NCBI GenBank assembly: GCA_949775045.1
Contig: OX459097.1
Span: 10,775,619 to 10,839,618, forward strand
DNA length: 64,000 nucleotides
Direction: 5' to 3'
DNA from: Metridium senile
Lineage: Eukaryota > Cnidaria > Anthozoa > Actiniaria > Metridiidae
In this document: piece by piece, positions 35,417-46,122 of the stretch
Position numbering within the stretch: the first letter of the stretch is position 1
Layout: each line of letters starts with the position of its first letter
Translations under genes and position numbers: made by a program
Notes under the pieces: model-generated
Seen by the model: only the letters and a program-made list of their open reading frames with translations
What the model was told of the DNA's origin: nothing
Databases searched by the model: none

Positions 35417-38332
35417 GGATGGATGGATGGATGGATGGATGGATGGATGGATGGATGGATGGATGGATGGATGGATGGATGGATGGATGGATGGATGGAT
35501 GGATTGATGGATTGATTGGTTGGTTGATTGATTGATTGGTTGTTATATAGATTGTTTGATGGGTTGATTGATTGAGGACTATAGATGATTATAATGACGA
35601 TTTACCTGTGCCTTTGATATTCACTGCTGGTAGATTACGAGCCTTGATTATGACCAATGTCAGTCGTTCAGCGGACTTCAAGTATCCCAATGATATTAGT
35701 ATCTCTCCTAGTTCCACTTCCTGGATTGTACAAAACAAAAATATAAGAACTTGAATTACTTGAGTTGGAGTGCAAAAATGGAAAACGCTAAACAACCCTG
35801 TATCTTTAAAAATTATAAACTCATGATCAAAACACTTTCCAATTTTACGATAAAATTCCAGAAAAGGGTACCCTGGGTTTCATAGGCCCTCTTCTTCCTT
35901 TCCTCTCCCCAATCCCCTCCTGAGCCTCTGGAACTCTGGGTATTTAAGAAAAGGGTTGAAGTTCGACCGAATGGCACTATGGCCGAGAAAGAATGGAGAG
36001 ACGAGACGAACGGCAAGTTGGGACGAGATGAGACGAGACCTAGAAAACACGCCGAAGGATTCCGGCCCAGCGCTGGTGTTCCTACCTCAATATTTTACTT
36101 GTTTACTAAGAGTTTTACATATAAAAATAAATAATGTTTTGCGGTCTAACTAGCTTTACTTACAAACCTTTTTGCTGGGTGTCAATTCTTTTAGAAACAC
36201 GTTGGGTTTCGACGAGTTGATTTCTCGTAGCGGTAAAACAACCTGTCCAATGACGTCATGCTTGGAGAACGTATCAAACGACATCAACGTTATCCATAGC
36301 GACTGCTCCTGAAGATTCTTTGTCTCAATATCAAACTCAAACGTCTCGTCAAATCGCGGATCTGATGTTTTTCTGTGTACGTTTGACTGTAGCTGGTTTT
36401 CAAAGTCGGGCAGTAATTGGATGATAGCGTAGGGGTTGCACGGTTGATCAGGGCCGTCAAAGTCCAACGAGGTGGTAGGCGGGATGACTAGGTTGACGGC
36501 TCGAACTAGACGGACCAACAAGACACGACGGTGATGGTCATACTCGACTATGAATTGTACTCTACCAAGGTTGGACGAGGTTTGTGCCTCTTTCTCGAAA
36601 GGATCTTCGATTTCCTAGTTGAATATAACGTCAAGCATTGAATCTGTCAGTGGGTCAGTTAGTCGGCCAGTCAGTCGATCAGTCAGTGGGTCAGTCAGTC
36701 AGTGGGTCAGTCAGTCAGTGGGTCAGTCAGTCGGTCAGTCAGTCAGTCGGTTAATCAATCAATCAGTCTGCATAGAAGCAAGGAAGCGCTGGTGATTATA
36801 ACAGGTGATATAATGGTTATAATGATGGTGATGGTGATGATGATGACGGTGATGACTATGGCGATGATAATGATGGTGGTGATAATGACGAGAATGATAT
36901 TGGTGGTGACGATGATGATAATGATGATAATAAAAATGGTTATGATGACGATAATGACGGTGACAATTAAGCTAAAAGCACCAGTATTAAATACCTCAAA
37001 TAGGTACATCTCTGGGTCCAGGCTTCCAAGGGGTGTAGCAGGGCCAGATACAGTTGATTCTGATATTGTGCGCGTTCGTTCTCGATTAGAATACTTATGA
37101 TACGGCGGCGTTTCGGAATACTTTCGTAAACGGTCTGGCACCGAGAACCTTCGGACCTTCGGTTGTACATGAACTTCACGAACATCTCCAGCTGGTGGGG
37201 TAATACAGCAACATTAAACTATTAGTCATTCGATGGTCGTTTGCTTTTTCTTTGCTGTTCAATCGTTTTTCTATTTTATTTGAAATGTCCTTATTTCTTC
37301 AGCCTCTTTTCTAGGGCTTTTCTCCTAGTTTTGAGGGGAGTTCTAACTATCGAAGAAATACCCTTGGCCTTGGCAATAGTCCCCTTCACAGTTCCCTGCG
37401 CCATCTTGAAAGGTAGCTGAACCTTTGCACGAAACGAGACGAATGTTAAGCTTGCAATGATAGAGACCTTTTAATTATCACCTTGCTGGACAATCATTCT
37501 CGAGTCTTTAGGGGCGGACCGTTTGACTTTTGAGCTGACGATCAAGCCAGATTTATTTTTTATTTTTTTTGTCACATATTTTTTTCCCCAGAGCCTGTAC
37601 TGTACGTTTTTATTCCTTGCTCAAAGGGCTGCAGGATAAATCTTCCAGCCCCCCCCCCCCCCCTCAAAAGTCAAATGGTCCGCCCCTTATATATCATGGC
37701 AAGCTCAACGTTCATCTCGCTTCGATTGAAAGACCGGCTACCTTTCTTTTTTTTGTAGGAAACTGCATGTGAAGGTAACTATATTTTGACACAACTTCGA
37801 CTTTTCGATCCCCTTCGCTTATGGTGGCCCGCCGCCCCACCCGAGACGCTAGCTCGCACTCCTTTTTGAAATATTACTACAATGTAATAATTAATACAAA
37901 CATTAAAATGATTTTAAATCCATGATTAGTAATAAACCTCTTTACCTTCCTTGTCTGTTTACCAAATTCAGATCACGTAAAGCTACTCTTGGGAGTTGAT
38001 TCTTTCACGTAAATATGTTATAACACGTTCATCATAAAAGAACAATTCTCAAGGAAATGACACGTGGTCTGAAATGGGCAATTTGCATACGGAGGTAAAG
38101 AGGTCTAATGTTAACGTGACTTACATGAAAAAGGAGGAGAACTTGCAAAGGGAAGTTGTAATGATACAGTTCTTTTTCTAGGCTCTTCCTCTTCCTTGGG
38201 GATGTTGCTGCCGTATTTCTCGGTTTTCTTTCGTAAATGATATTTATGCCAAATCACGACCAAATAAACTGTTACAAACAGCAGTATCGCGAAGAAGGCA
38301 GTCAGAGAAATAATCAATGCTGAAGAGGACAT
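34768..38332 (-). CDS. Synaptotagmin-15/17-like tandem C2 protein
   Basis: Five exons (38125-38334, 36995-37191, 36168-36614, 35606-35720, 34768-35069) join in phase; starting at the first ATG (38332) gives 422 residues. One N-terminal membrane segment (about 5-28) is followed by a basic linker, then C2A (about 145-280) and C2B (about 288-415). LDPEMYLFE before C2A and [12 protein letters not shown] between the domains match the synaptotagmin 15/17 branch by recollection. Calcium ligands are poor. In C2A the DPY aspartate is NPY and loop 3 reads [10 protein letters not shown]. In C2B the first ligand is Asn and loop 3 is shortened (VMHGNDVIG). The protein is therefore probably a calcium-independent membrane-trafficking adaptor. 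Two bases precede the ATG in its exon, so an upstream exon exists and may be untranslated or may add a few residues. Confidence 0.88.
35150..35560. repeat. (TTGA)n and (TGGA)n microsatellite
   Basis: Irregular gattgattggttg units are followed by pure (ttga) from about 35350 and (tgga) from about 35415 to 35505. It lies between the last two exons of the synaptotagmin-like gene. Confidence 0.97.
36640..36985. repeat. (TCAG)n-type and (GAT)n-type repeats in intron
   Basis: A gtcagtcagtgg array (about 36645-36770) is followed by gatgat-type triplets (about 36800-36970), between synaptotagmin exons 36168-36614 and 36995-37191. No exon is hidden in it. Confidence 0.85.
37381..37776. mobile_element. 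Palindromic MITE, GCGCCATCTTGAAAGG family, copy 3, with insertion
   Basis: Left half as in copies 1 and 2. The right half (caagctcaacgttcatctcg, then ggctacctttc) is displaced by an insertion of about 170 bases with inverted edges (aggggcggaccgtttgactt and aagtcaaatggtccgcccct) and a poly-C run. Confidence 0.8.
37936..38107. mobile_element. MITE, CCTCTTTAC family, copy 2
   Basis: Inverted orientation relative to 8511-8681. It shares gatcacgtaaagctactctt and cgttcatcataaaagaacaa. It ends 17 bases from synaptotagmin exon 38125-38334. Confidence 0.85.
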
Positions 38333-38398
38333 GTCTGGAAATAAAAAACATATTATAGGATTAAAAAAGGAATTCATACACCGTAAAATGAGTACCAG

Positions 38399-38789
38399 AT
38401 GATTTCGCGCGCGCACTTCCGGCTAGTATTAGCCAATCAGAAGCATCGCCAACGGTTTCAAGATGGCGTCGTTCGCCGGAGAGAGTGGTTTCCCGTGTTA
38501 ATCCTCTATAAATACGTCCTTAACATAGTTTTACATTACAAAATTATATGCAAATTGGACATCAAAAGCTCTTTGCACTCTATCACCAATAAAAAAGAAT
38601 ACAAAACAAAATGCAAATGCCTAAAAGTAACCGAAATCGTTGCTGTCTCGAGGCGCCATTTTGGAACTGTTCGTTTTGACAAACAATCCTTTGCGCGCTT
38701 CGAAGCGAAATCACCTGGTATATCAAAGAGAGCCGGAGAGAGAGCCTTTTGTCTTTCAATAAATTCCTTATAAGATTGACTTTTGATAT
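38399..38789. other. CCAAT- and AAGATGGCG-containing stretch
   Basis: Contains agccaatcagaag and tcaagatggcgtcg near the left and a mirrored ggcgccattttgg near 38650. Weak open frames run on both strands, but no protein family or splice-consistent exon is recognised. It could be a promoter of the synaptotagmin-like gene's first exon or another element. Confidence 0.35.
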
Positions 38790-39149
38790 AATAGAACGAT
38801 TTCACATAAGCGTTTTTAACATGCAGATATGTTTTGTCGAGTATTTAACATGCAAATGAGTTGTCACCTCGACAACTGAGGCAAGCGCACGTGGGCAGCT
38901 TCACGGCTCATTCACTGTGGTATGATTCTCGCTGTAAAAAAAAAATTGAGCAGAAATTGTCACAATTTTATGTCAACTATCTTTTAATAGTGCGAAATTA
39001 CATAGCCGCTAAATAGCCATGAAACTGCCGCCATGCGTATGCCTTGATTAGCAAGGTGACAACTCATCTAAGGTGACAACTCATTTGAATGTTAAATACT
39101 CGACAAAACATATTTGCATGTTCAAAACGCTTATGTGAAATCGTTCTAA
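38790..39149. mobile_element. MITE, AGAACGATTTCACATAAGCG family
   Basis: The ends agaacgatttcacataagcg and cgcttatgtgaaatcgttct are inverted, continuing through acatatttgttttgtcgag-like sequence and atttaacatgcaaatgagtt. Confidence 0.9.
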
Positions 39150-39463
39150 TAGAGCGTATTCGTATAACACACTTTTAAAATGCAAATGAGAATATGTGTG
39201 AAATAACATGTTAATGAGGTGTGCGTGTAGCTATTTGCTCTCATTTTTTTCTTTGAGCCACATACCACTGTGAAAAACATGGATAAAAGTGGTTTCGAGA
39301 AAATCTAGAAACGTTTTCGTTGTCAATCATGTTTTATTTTTATTATTTGAAGCAGAGAGCGCAACTCACTGAAGCATTTTATAACACGCACACCTAATTA
39401 GCATGTTATTTTACACATATTCTCATTTGCATTTTAAAAGTGGGTTATACGAATACGCTCTAA
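39150..39463. mobile_element. MITE, AGAGCGTATTCGTATAAC family
   Basis: Arms of about 70 bases (agagcgtattcgtataacac inward through aatgcaaatgagaatatgtg and mirror) begin directly where the previous MITE ends. Confidence 0.9.
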
Positions 39464-39551
39464 TATTTCAAAGAAAAACCAATTAAAAACCAATAAATTC
39501 TTTTTCCACTAAATTACAAGAGTCAAGACAACGTTCGTGCAATTATGTGTA

Positions 39552-39806
39552 CACCCATTTCAATTAACGTTGTCCATCTGGAATGGTTGATCTGAGACCG
39601 ATAGGAATTGTGGAGCTCGTTAAACTGCAAATTCACTATTATAATCACGCTTGAATATTAATGTTTACTTCTGAAATACTGCTATCTGTAATTCAGCACC
39701 ATTCAAGTGTGATTAAAACAATGTATTTGAAATTTATAGAGATCCCACAATACCTATCGGTCTCAGATCAACCATTCCAGATGGACAACGTTAATTGAAA
39801 TAGGTG
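39552..39806. mobile_element. TA-flanked MITE, core type B, copy 2
   Basis: Same ends and core as 33038-33285, with TA at 39550-39551 and 39807-39808. The left end has one mismatch (caccca). Confidence 0.9.
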
Positions 39807-40045
39807 TATCTCTTTAGGTGATAATGATGTCGTAACGTTAGGCATCAGTGAGTCATTCTCATAACTCTTTATCGCAATCAAAGCTACATTCCACACTTTA
39901 AAACCTGCTAAACACTTCTGCGATATGAAAATCATTAGTTGATCTAGCTATTGAATGTTTTTAAAAGAAATACTTATTTCATCGTCTACGTATAACTGCA
40001 AGAACTTGATTGCGAGAACGATTTTTTTAAATAATTGTATAACCA

Positions 40046-40364
40046 CAGGGAGCCCAAGCTCATCACTTTTACAGTAAATGTATGGAGTCGAGAGATATCC
40101 TTTCGCTGTGCCTCAAATATACAATAATAAAAAAACTTTTTACGTAGATAGTTGTGTATAATTGTTTTCTAGTCTGTGACCGAGTTTTAGCTCAATTTGA
40201 GCGGTATTTTCGTCAAAATCGCTCAAATTGACAACAATTATACACAACTATCTACGTAAAAAAAAAATTTTTATTATTGTATATTTGAGGCACAGCGAAA
40301 GGATATCTCTCGACTCCATACATTTACTGTAAAAGTGATGAGCTTGGGCTCCCTGTGGTATAAC
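40046..40364. mobile_element. Very long hairpin MITE
   Basis: The left arm from about 40046 (cagggagcccaagctcatca) is mirrored by the right arm ending about 40362. Each arm is close to 140 bases and nearly perfect, with roughly 40 bases between, including a smaller inverted pair (ctcaatttgagcg / cgctcaaattga). Confidence 0.92.
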
Positions 40365-40542
40365 CACAACCGGATGATGGCATGCAACTCACCTTATTAT
40401 AACAGCTTATTTTATAAGTCTGAGATCAAACCATTCACTCTTTTGAAAACAGTATACATGTTATATAGAAAGCGTTTGTTGAAGTCTAACCAAAATGATA
40501 CCATATGGATGCCGTTACATCTTCGCTACTAGCAGCTTAAGC

Positions 40543-40800
40543 AAGGCCTCGTCTACACGAATCCGATCCGGCTGAAACCGCATAGAAATATTTGCGTCCA
40601 CACGAATCCGCGTATCCGGAGGATTCAAGCAAAAATATGAGGTTTCGGTGACCGGATTCAATGGATTCGTGTGGACAATAGGCCGATTCGCATCAAAACG
40701 TATGCGGTTTCAAAAGTATCCAGATCCGTTTAGATGGGGTCCAAAAGCAGATTCAACAAAACCATACGTAGACTCTGTTGGCAACTGCTTATAGCAGCCC
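40543..40800. mobile_element. MITE-like, GGCCTCGTCTACACGAATCC start
   Basis: A left edge ggcctcgtctacacgaatcc and several internal cgaatccg/cggattcg pairs suggest an inverted-repeat element. The right edge is not clear. Confidence 0.45.
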
Positions 40801-40852
40801 TCGGTTTTTTTTTCACACCGATATGATTAGTACAATACAAAGTCTACGTATA

Positions 40853-41081
40853 CACCTATTTCAAAAATCATTGTCGCAGCCGAAGCTACAGTCCACACTC
40901 TGAAGCCTGCAAAGGATGTCGGTAATATGAACTGAATGTGTGATTTATTACGTGCTTTTTAATATTTGTTTCATCATCTATCACAGCAAAACTTGTTATG
41001 TTCATTTACCACAAACATCCTTTGCAGGCTTCAGAGTGTGGACTGTAGCTGTGATTACAACTACCATTTTTGAAATAGGTG
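40853..41081. mobile_element. TA-flanked MITE, core type A, copy 2
   Basis: Begins cacctatttcaaaaatcatt and ends atttttgaaataggtg, with TA on both sides. Core arms agctacagtccacactctga and tcagagtgtggactgtagct are inverted. Confidence 0.9.
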
Positions 41082-41165
41082 TATTCTTATTGGAAAATCT
41101 TTTGTTGAAGGCCATCCAAGATGACGGCGATGACGTCACATACAATAGACCAGTCTCATGTCATC

Positions 41166-41363
41166 TAGCACCGCTGTACTATTTGACAAAAGGCGCATTT
41201 GCACAGGGATAGTCTCAATTCAAAGTAAATTCAAATGTCTTTTCTATTGTTAAGCGATAGTATTCTTTCATGCTTTGCTTGGAAATATATGTGAATATTT
41301 TAAAAACAAATCGAGGCTTAGCCCGTGCAAAGGCGCCTTTTGTCAAATAGTACAGCGGTACTA
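41166..41363. mobile_element. MITE, CCGCTGTACTATTTGAC family, intact copy
   Basis: The ends ccgctgtactatttgacaaa and tttgtcaaatagtacagcgg are perfect inverted repeats. It is the intact counterpart of the SINE-split copy at 3008-3352. Confidence 0.88.
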
Positions 41364-42984
41364 TACAATTCATGCACCTTGAGTATGAATCCTGAAAATC
41401 TGTGGGGTTCCTGTATTTAAATGCCAAAACTCAATCTTCCGTAAACTTTCAAAGCATGCACTCATCCATCCAACTAGCTGCATAATAACTGTTCTGCACG
41501 CAACCAAATCTCTATTTTATAAATGACATTAAACATTCTCCCTTTCTACCTACAAGCGTCACTAAATAAATCAGTGATAAGTACTATTATTTCAGCTCAG
41601 TCAAACGTTCTCTTATTTTCCCGCGGGCTTTTAATTTAAGTTTTGGAACCATTTGCTTCGAAAATGATTTTTTGGGATTTTTTTGATTACTATAGCCGAT
41701 AAATAGTTTCTCATCTGTTGTGAAAAGTTGCAAACGTTTTCGACTCGAAGCAGAAACATGTAGAAATTTGCGTGAAACTTGCATAAAGTAAAAGGTTTTC
41801 TCGCTCGAGTAATTTCAATTTTCTTCTCTAAATAAACAACAAGTTTGTTTTTTTAAAAAGAAACATCACAAATCCTGTTCGTAATTACGAACAACAATAG
41901 TCATTGTATATAGTTCAACTTATAAAAACTAGAAAAGAACTAGTTTTTTGTAGTCAAAACTTTGAAGTAAAAGTTTCCGGAATATATAATGAGATTAAAC
42001 AAATTTAAAGTCCTTTACTGTGCCAGCAGAGCTATTGAATAAACACGGACTTAACCAAATGTTTATGTGTTTACGATATAATTTTACTTTAACTAAGATA
42101 AAGTTGTCTAATTAAGCTAGCTAAAAACCATTAAAGCTTCGATTTTCGTCGTAACAAATTCCACGGAAAACATCGATACAAATGATCATCGTCATAGATA
42201 TTTGATTTCAATACTCACCCTAAATTCTCAATTCAAAATATCCAATTTTTGCAATTCAAATAACCAAATGAACTCTGAAAAGTTTCTTGAAACATTGCTT
42301 TCGACTGTATATTCTTTTCTTGCAATTTGAACACCATTAGCAAAGGAAAAACGTCACTTCTTTAAAAGCTATAGACGCCATAGACGCTCCCATCAACTGT
42401 GACCGTTGAAGTAACTTTGTGTTTGAAAAAAATAAAATTTAAATAACAAATGCGTGTGACCGCACTTCAATAGTTTCAACCTTTGACTCTTGGGGCTTAA
42501 AGAAAACAGACCCAACTTTTTCTATTTGCAGAAGAATTGATTATTTGACACCATTTTCTTCGATATTTCTCACTAAAAACAAATCACAATGACACAATGT
42601 TGACTGTTGTACAAAACATTTCGATTTTGTACAAAACATTTCCATTTTAATTATAATCTTTGTTACAAATACTGTTTGTATTTCAGAGTATCAAATAGCG
42701 TCTGTAGTTACAAAAATAACTTAACCTTTCAATTTGTTTTTAATTGTACAAGAGTAATAACGGTCTTTGTGGATTCAAACGTTTGACCAAGTAATACGTG
42801 CTGAAAAGCAAAAAAACAACACTTTGGAGGATTCGCTCTGCTAGTAGCGCATAGCAAATCTATTAGTCTTTCAAAACGAATGAAGTTTTATTTATACATT
42901 AAGACAAAGAATCCGTTGAATACACTCAAAATACCAAATCTCGTTCGTCTTGAGAAGCTGGTTATAAAAAAAATACATAGGGCG
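41364..42984. other. AT-rich intergenic DNA
   Basis: No exon, RNA gene or clear inverted repeat was seen. The first (perhaps non-coding) exon of the synaptotagmin-like gene may lie here or between 38.4 and 40 kb but could not be identified. Confidence 0.5.
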
Positions 42985-43235
42985 AGTTGAGTGTCCGTAT
43001 TTCCGGCGTGTCTGTATTATCGGGGTGTCCGTATTATCGGGGTGTTCGTAGTATCGGGGTGTCCGTATTATCGGGTTGTCCGTATTATCAAGGTGTTCGT
43101 AGTATCGGAGTGTCCGTATTATAGGGGTGTTCGTAGTATCGGGGTGTTCGTAGTACCGGGGTGTCCGTATTATCGGGGTGTCCTTATTATCGGAGCATGG
43201 GCAGCAGAGTATCGTTCGCGTTTGTATTCGCTTGT
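42985..43235. repeat. Tandem ~18-bp array (GTCCGTATTATCGGG)
   Basis: About 13 units of gtgtccgtattatcgggg with variants (gttcgtagtatcgg) on the plus strand. A second block of the same family is at 43450-43705. Confidence 0.95.
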
Positions 43236-43449
43236 AATCTCCGTGTATTTATGTTACCAACGCTCGCTTATTTGCTTGCTTTGTTATTCCATTGACCTTT
43301 CGTCGTCATATTTCTAGCTCCTAGTATTTCAATCTCGTGATGTTAGTCTATCTGGTATTTATAAAAGCGATCGTATGTCACTCGGTTATAAATTGGTAAC
43401 TTCTTTAACGGCCCCCGAAGGTATATAAGATACCAGGGTACGAAGCTCG

Positions 43450-43705
43450 AGTGTATACGTATTATCGGTGTCCGTATTATCGGAGTGTCCGTATTTTCGG
43501 GGTGTCCTTACTATCCGAGTGTCCGTATTATCGGTGTCCGTACTACCAGGTGTCCTTATTATCGGACTGTTCGTATTATTGGAGTGTCCTTATTATACGT
43601 GTGTTTGTGGTATCGGGGTGTCCGTATTATCGGAGTGTCTGCATGTATTTTTGCGGATTGTCCGTATTTAATTATTGGGGTGCCCGTTTTATCGGGGCGT
43701 CTGTC
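43450..43705. repeat. Second block of the ~18-bp array
   Basis: Around 14 more units (tgtccgtattatcggagtg and variants), separated from the first block by 215 bases of non-repetitive sequence. Confidence 0.95.
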
Positions 43706-43749
43706 TTGGCAAAGAAGCCAAATTGACATCGAGGAATATTTCTCTCATC

Positions 43750-44335
43750 CTCTTACAGGAAGAATAACTATCAAGATGTTCGTATTATCTATGAAAGTAG
43801 AATTAATTGTCTGTATTATGAAGGTATCTGTGTCTTTACCGACGGGTACGTATCAGCCCTTTCAAAGTGTCCATAACTATCAAGATGTTTGTATTATCCA
43901 TCAAAGTAGAATGAATTGTCTGTATTATAAAGGTATCTGTGTCTTTACAAGGGACCGACGTATGTATCATCCCTTTCAAAGTGTCCATAACTATCAAAAT
44001 GTTTGTATTATCCATGAAAGTAGAATGAATTGTCTGTATTATGAAGGTATCTGTGTCTTAACAAGGCGGCCGACGGGTACGTATCAGCTTTTTCAAAGTG
44101 TCCATCAAGGTGTTTGTATTAACCATGAAAATAGAATGATGGATTGTCTGTATTATGAAGGTATCTGTGACTTTACCGACGGGTACGTATCAGCCCTTTC
44201 AAAGTGTCCATAACTATCAAGATATTTGTATTATCCATGAAAGTAGAATGAATTGTCTGTATTATGAAGGTATCTGTGTCTTAACAAAGCGGCCGACGGG
44301 TACGTATCAGCTTTTTCAAAGTGTCCATGTTGGCT
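43750..44335. repeat. Tandem ~115-125-bp array
   Basis: About five units contain aactatcaagatgtttgtat, gtagaatgaattgtctgtat and gacgggtacgtatcagc. The open frame of 242 codons over it is repeat translation. Confidence 0.93.
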
Positions 44336-44366
44336 GTCTGTAAAGCATGCAAAATACCATGCATGT

Positions 44367-44727
44367 GGTGTATTTTTGTATCATTTTCGGTTTTACCACC
44401 ACCAGTCAACATACTTCTCTATAGTATACACATCACTAAAAGGTACAATTTCTAGTGAGCCCGATCTTCCTGACACCACGTGACATGGTGTATTTTTGTA
44501 TTATTTTCGGTTTTACCACCACCAGTCAACATACTTCTCTATAGTATACACATCACTAAAAGGTACAATTTCTAGTGAGCCCGATCTTCCTGACACCACG
44601 TGACATGGTGTATTTTTGTATCATTTTCGTGTTTTACCACCTGACCAGTCAACACACTTCTCTATATTATACACATCACTAAAAGGTACAGTTTCTAGTG
44701 AGCCCGATCTTCCTTGCACCACGTGAC
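44367..44727. repeat. Three 120-bp copies of the 3' end of the PG-rich gene
   Basis: Units start near 44367, 44487 and 44607 with period 120. The unit nearest the gene (44607-44727) contains the last 50-odd coding bases, stop codon and start of the 3' untranslated region. The other two are downstream duplicates that still carry cactaaaaggtaca and gcccgatcttcc. Confidence 0.9.
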
Positions 44728-45989
44728 ATGGTGTAGTTTGGCGCGCATCTCTTGGTGCTGCTTGTGTAACTCCGTGGATTGTACGACCCAGGACCTGGAA
44801 CAGGCTCTAGAGAGAGAAAAGCAGAGAACATTCAGTGCATGGGTAAGGTGCTTTTCCCTTTTTTTTTGAAATATTGCCAAAAAAAAAATCTTGAAGGCAA
44901 AGAAGGAAAGAAAGAGTTGACCAAGCAAGAATAGAAGGAACTGGGAATAGAGAAGGGAGGAAAAAACAGATGAGTATAAAAAAAAAAATGAAATTAAAAT
45001 TAAAATGACAAAGAAGACAAGATAAAAGCGAAGGAAAGAAGTGAAAAAAAAAGGCAATAGTGTCGAAATTCAGAAAGAGGAAATGAAAAAAAAAAGAAGA
45101 AAAGGCATAAAAAGAAGAAAGGAATGAATGTGAGCCTCCTTATTTGCCAAAATATTTAACGTAGAGTGTGAGTCTGAGTCTCCTCGATTAGTAGGGTACT
45201 TGTATCTGCATGCTAAATACATTGAGACGTTAAAAAGTTATTTTTGTTAATGAAACAAGGAAGGAAGTGAAGCCAGGGAGAGAAGCAAGGAAGGAATGAC
45301 AGAAAGAAGGACGGATTGAAAGACGAGAAGTGATGAGAAGATGAAACCAAAATTAAATCCAACAGAGTCGATTAAAAATATACTGTAATAAAATATAGAA
45401 GAAAGTTTGACTCAACATTACCTCTAGCTGTCCAAACCATTGTTCCTCCTCTTCGTCCTTCTTGGGCCGAATACGAAGGGAATGTTTTCATTAATCTTAA
45501 TTTGGATTTACCATAATTGTACTGATTGGGTGATGGCTCTGTCTCGGAACCTACAAACAATTAAAGCACAATTCAGTACAATTCATATGATGGGAACTTG
45601 TGTGGTGATGGTGGTGGTGCATTGTGAGTGATAGAAAACTTGTGTGGTGGTGTTGGTGGTAGTGGTACATTGTGAGTGATGGATAACTTGTGCGATGGTG
45701 GTGGTGGTACATTGTGTTGCAATGTGTGTGTTGCCCACAAGACTATTGTCTGTGCTTCAATCTAGATTTGTTTTCATTGTGCCTTAAGGTAAATCAATCA
45801 ATAAAATCAAATGAAAACACTTACCTATTTTGTTGAGAAGAAAAGCCTTTCTCTTGCCCATGGTATGTGAGGGTGATTGAGGAAGGTAAGACAATTCAGA
45901 GCCAATTGTTGGTTTAGAGGTGTAGTGAGCTGGTGAAGGCCAGGGATACTGGATATAACAAACAAATAACAACATCAGTAAACATAGGG

Positions 45990-46069
<80 letters not shown>

Positions 46070-46091
46070 TGATGATGATGATGATGATGCT

Positions 46092-46122
<31 letters not shown>

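Noticed and set aside
38399..38805. Overlapping frames of 124 (+) and 89 (-) codons as genes
   Set aside because: Neither resembles a known protein, both overlap a CCAAT/AAGATGGCG stretch and inverted-repeat sequence, and no splice sites fit.
43485..44343. Open frames of 242 and 62 codons with repeated GVCIIH-like units
   Set aside because: They follow tandem arrays whose unit length happens not to introduce stops; the amino-acid repeats mirror the DNA repeats.
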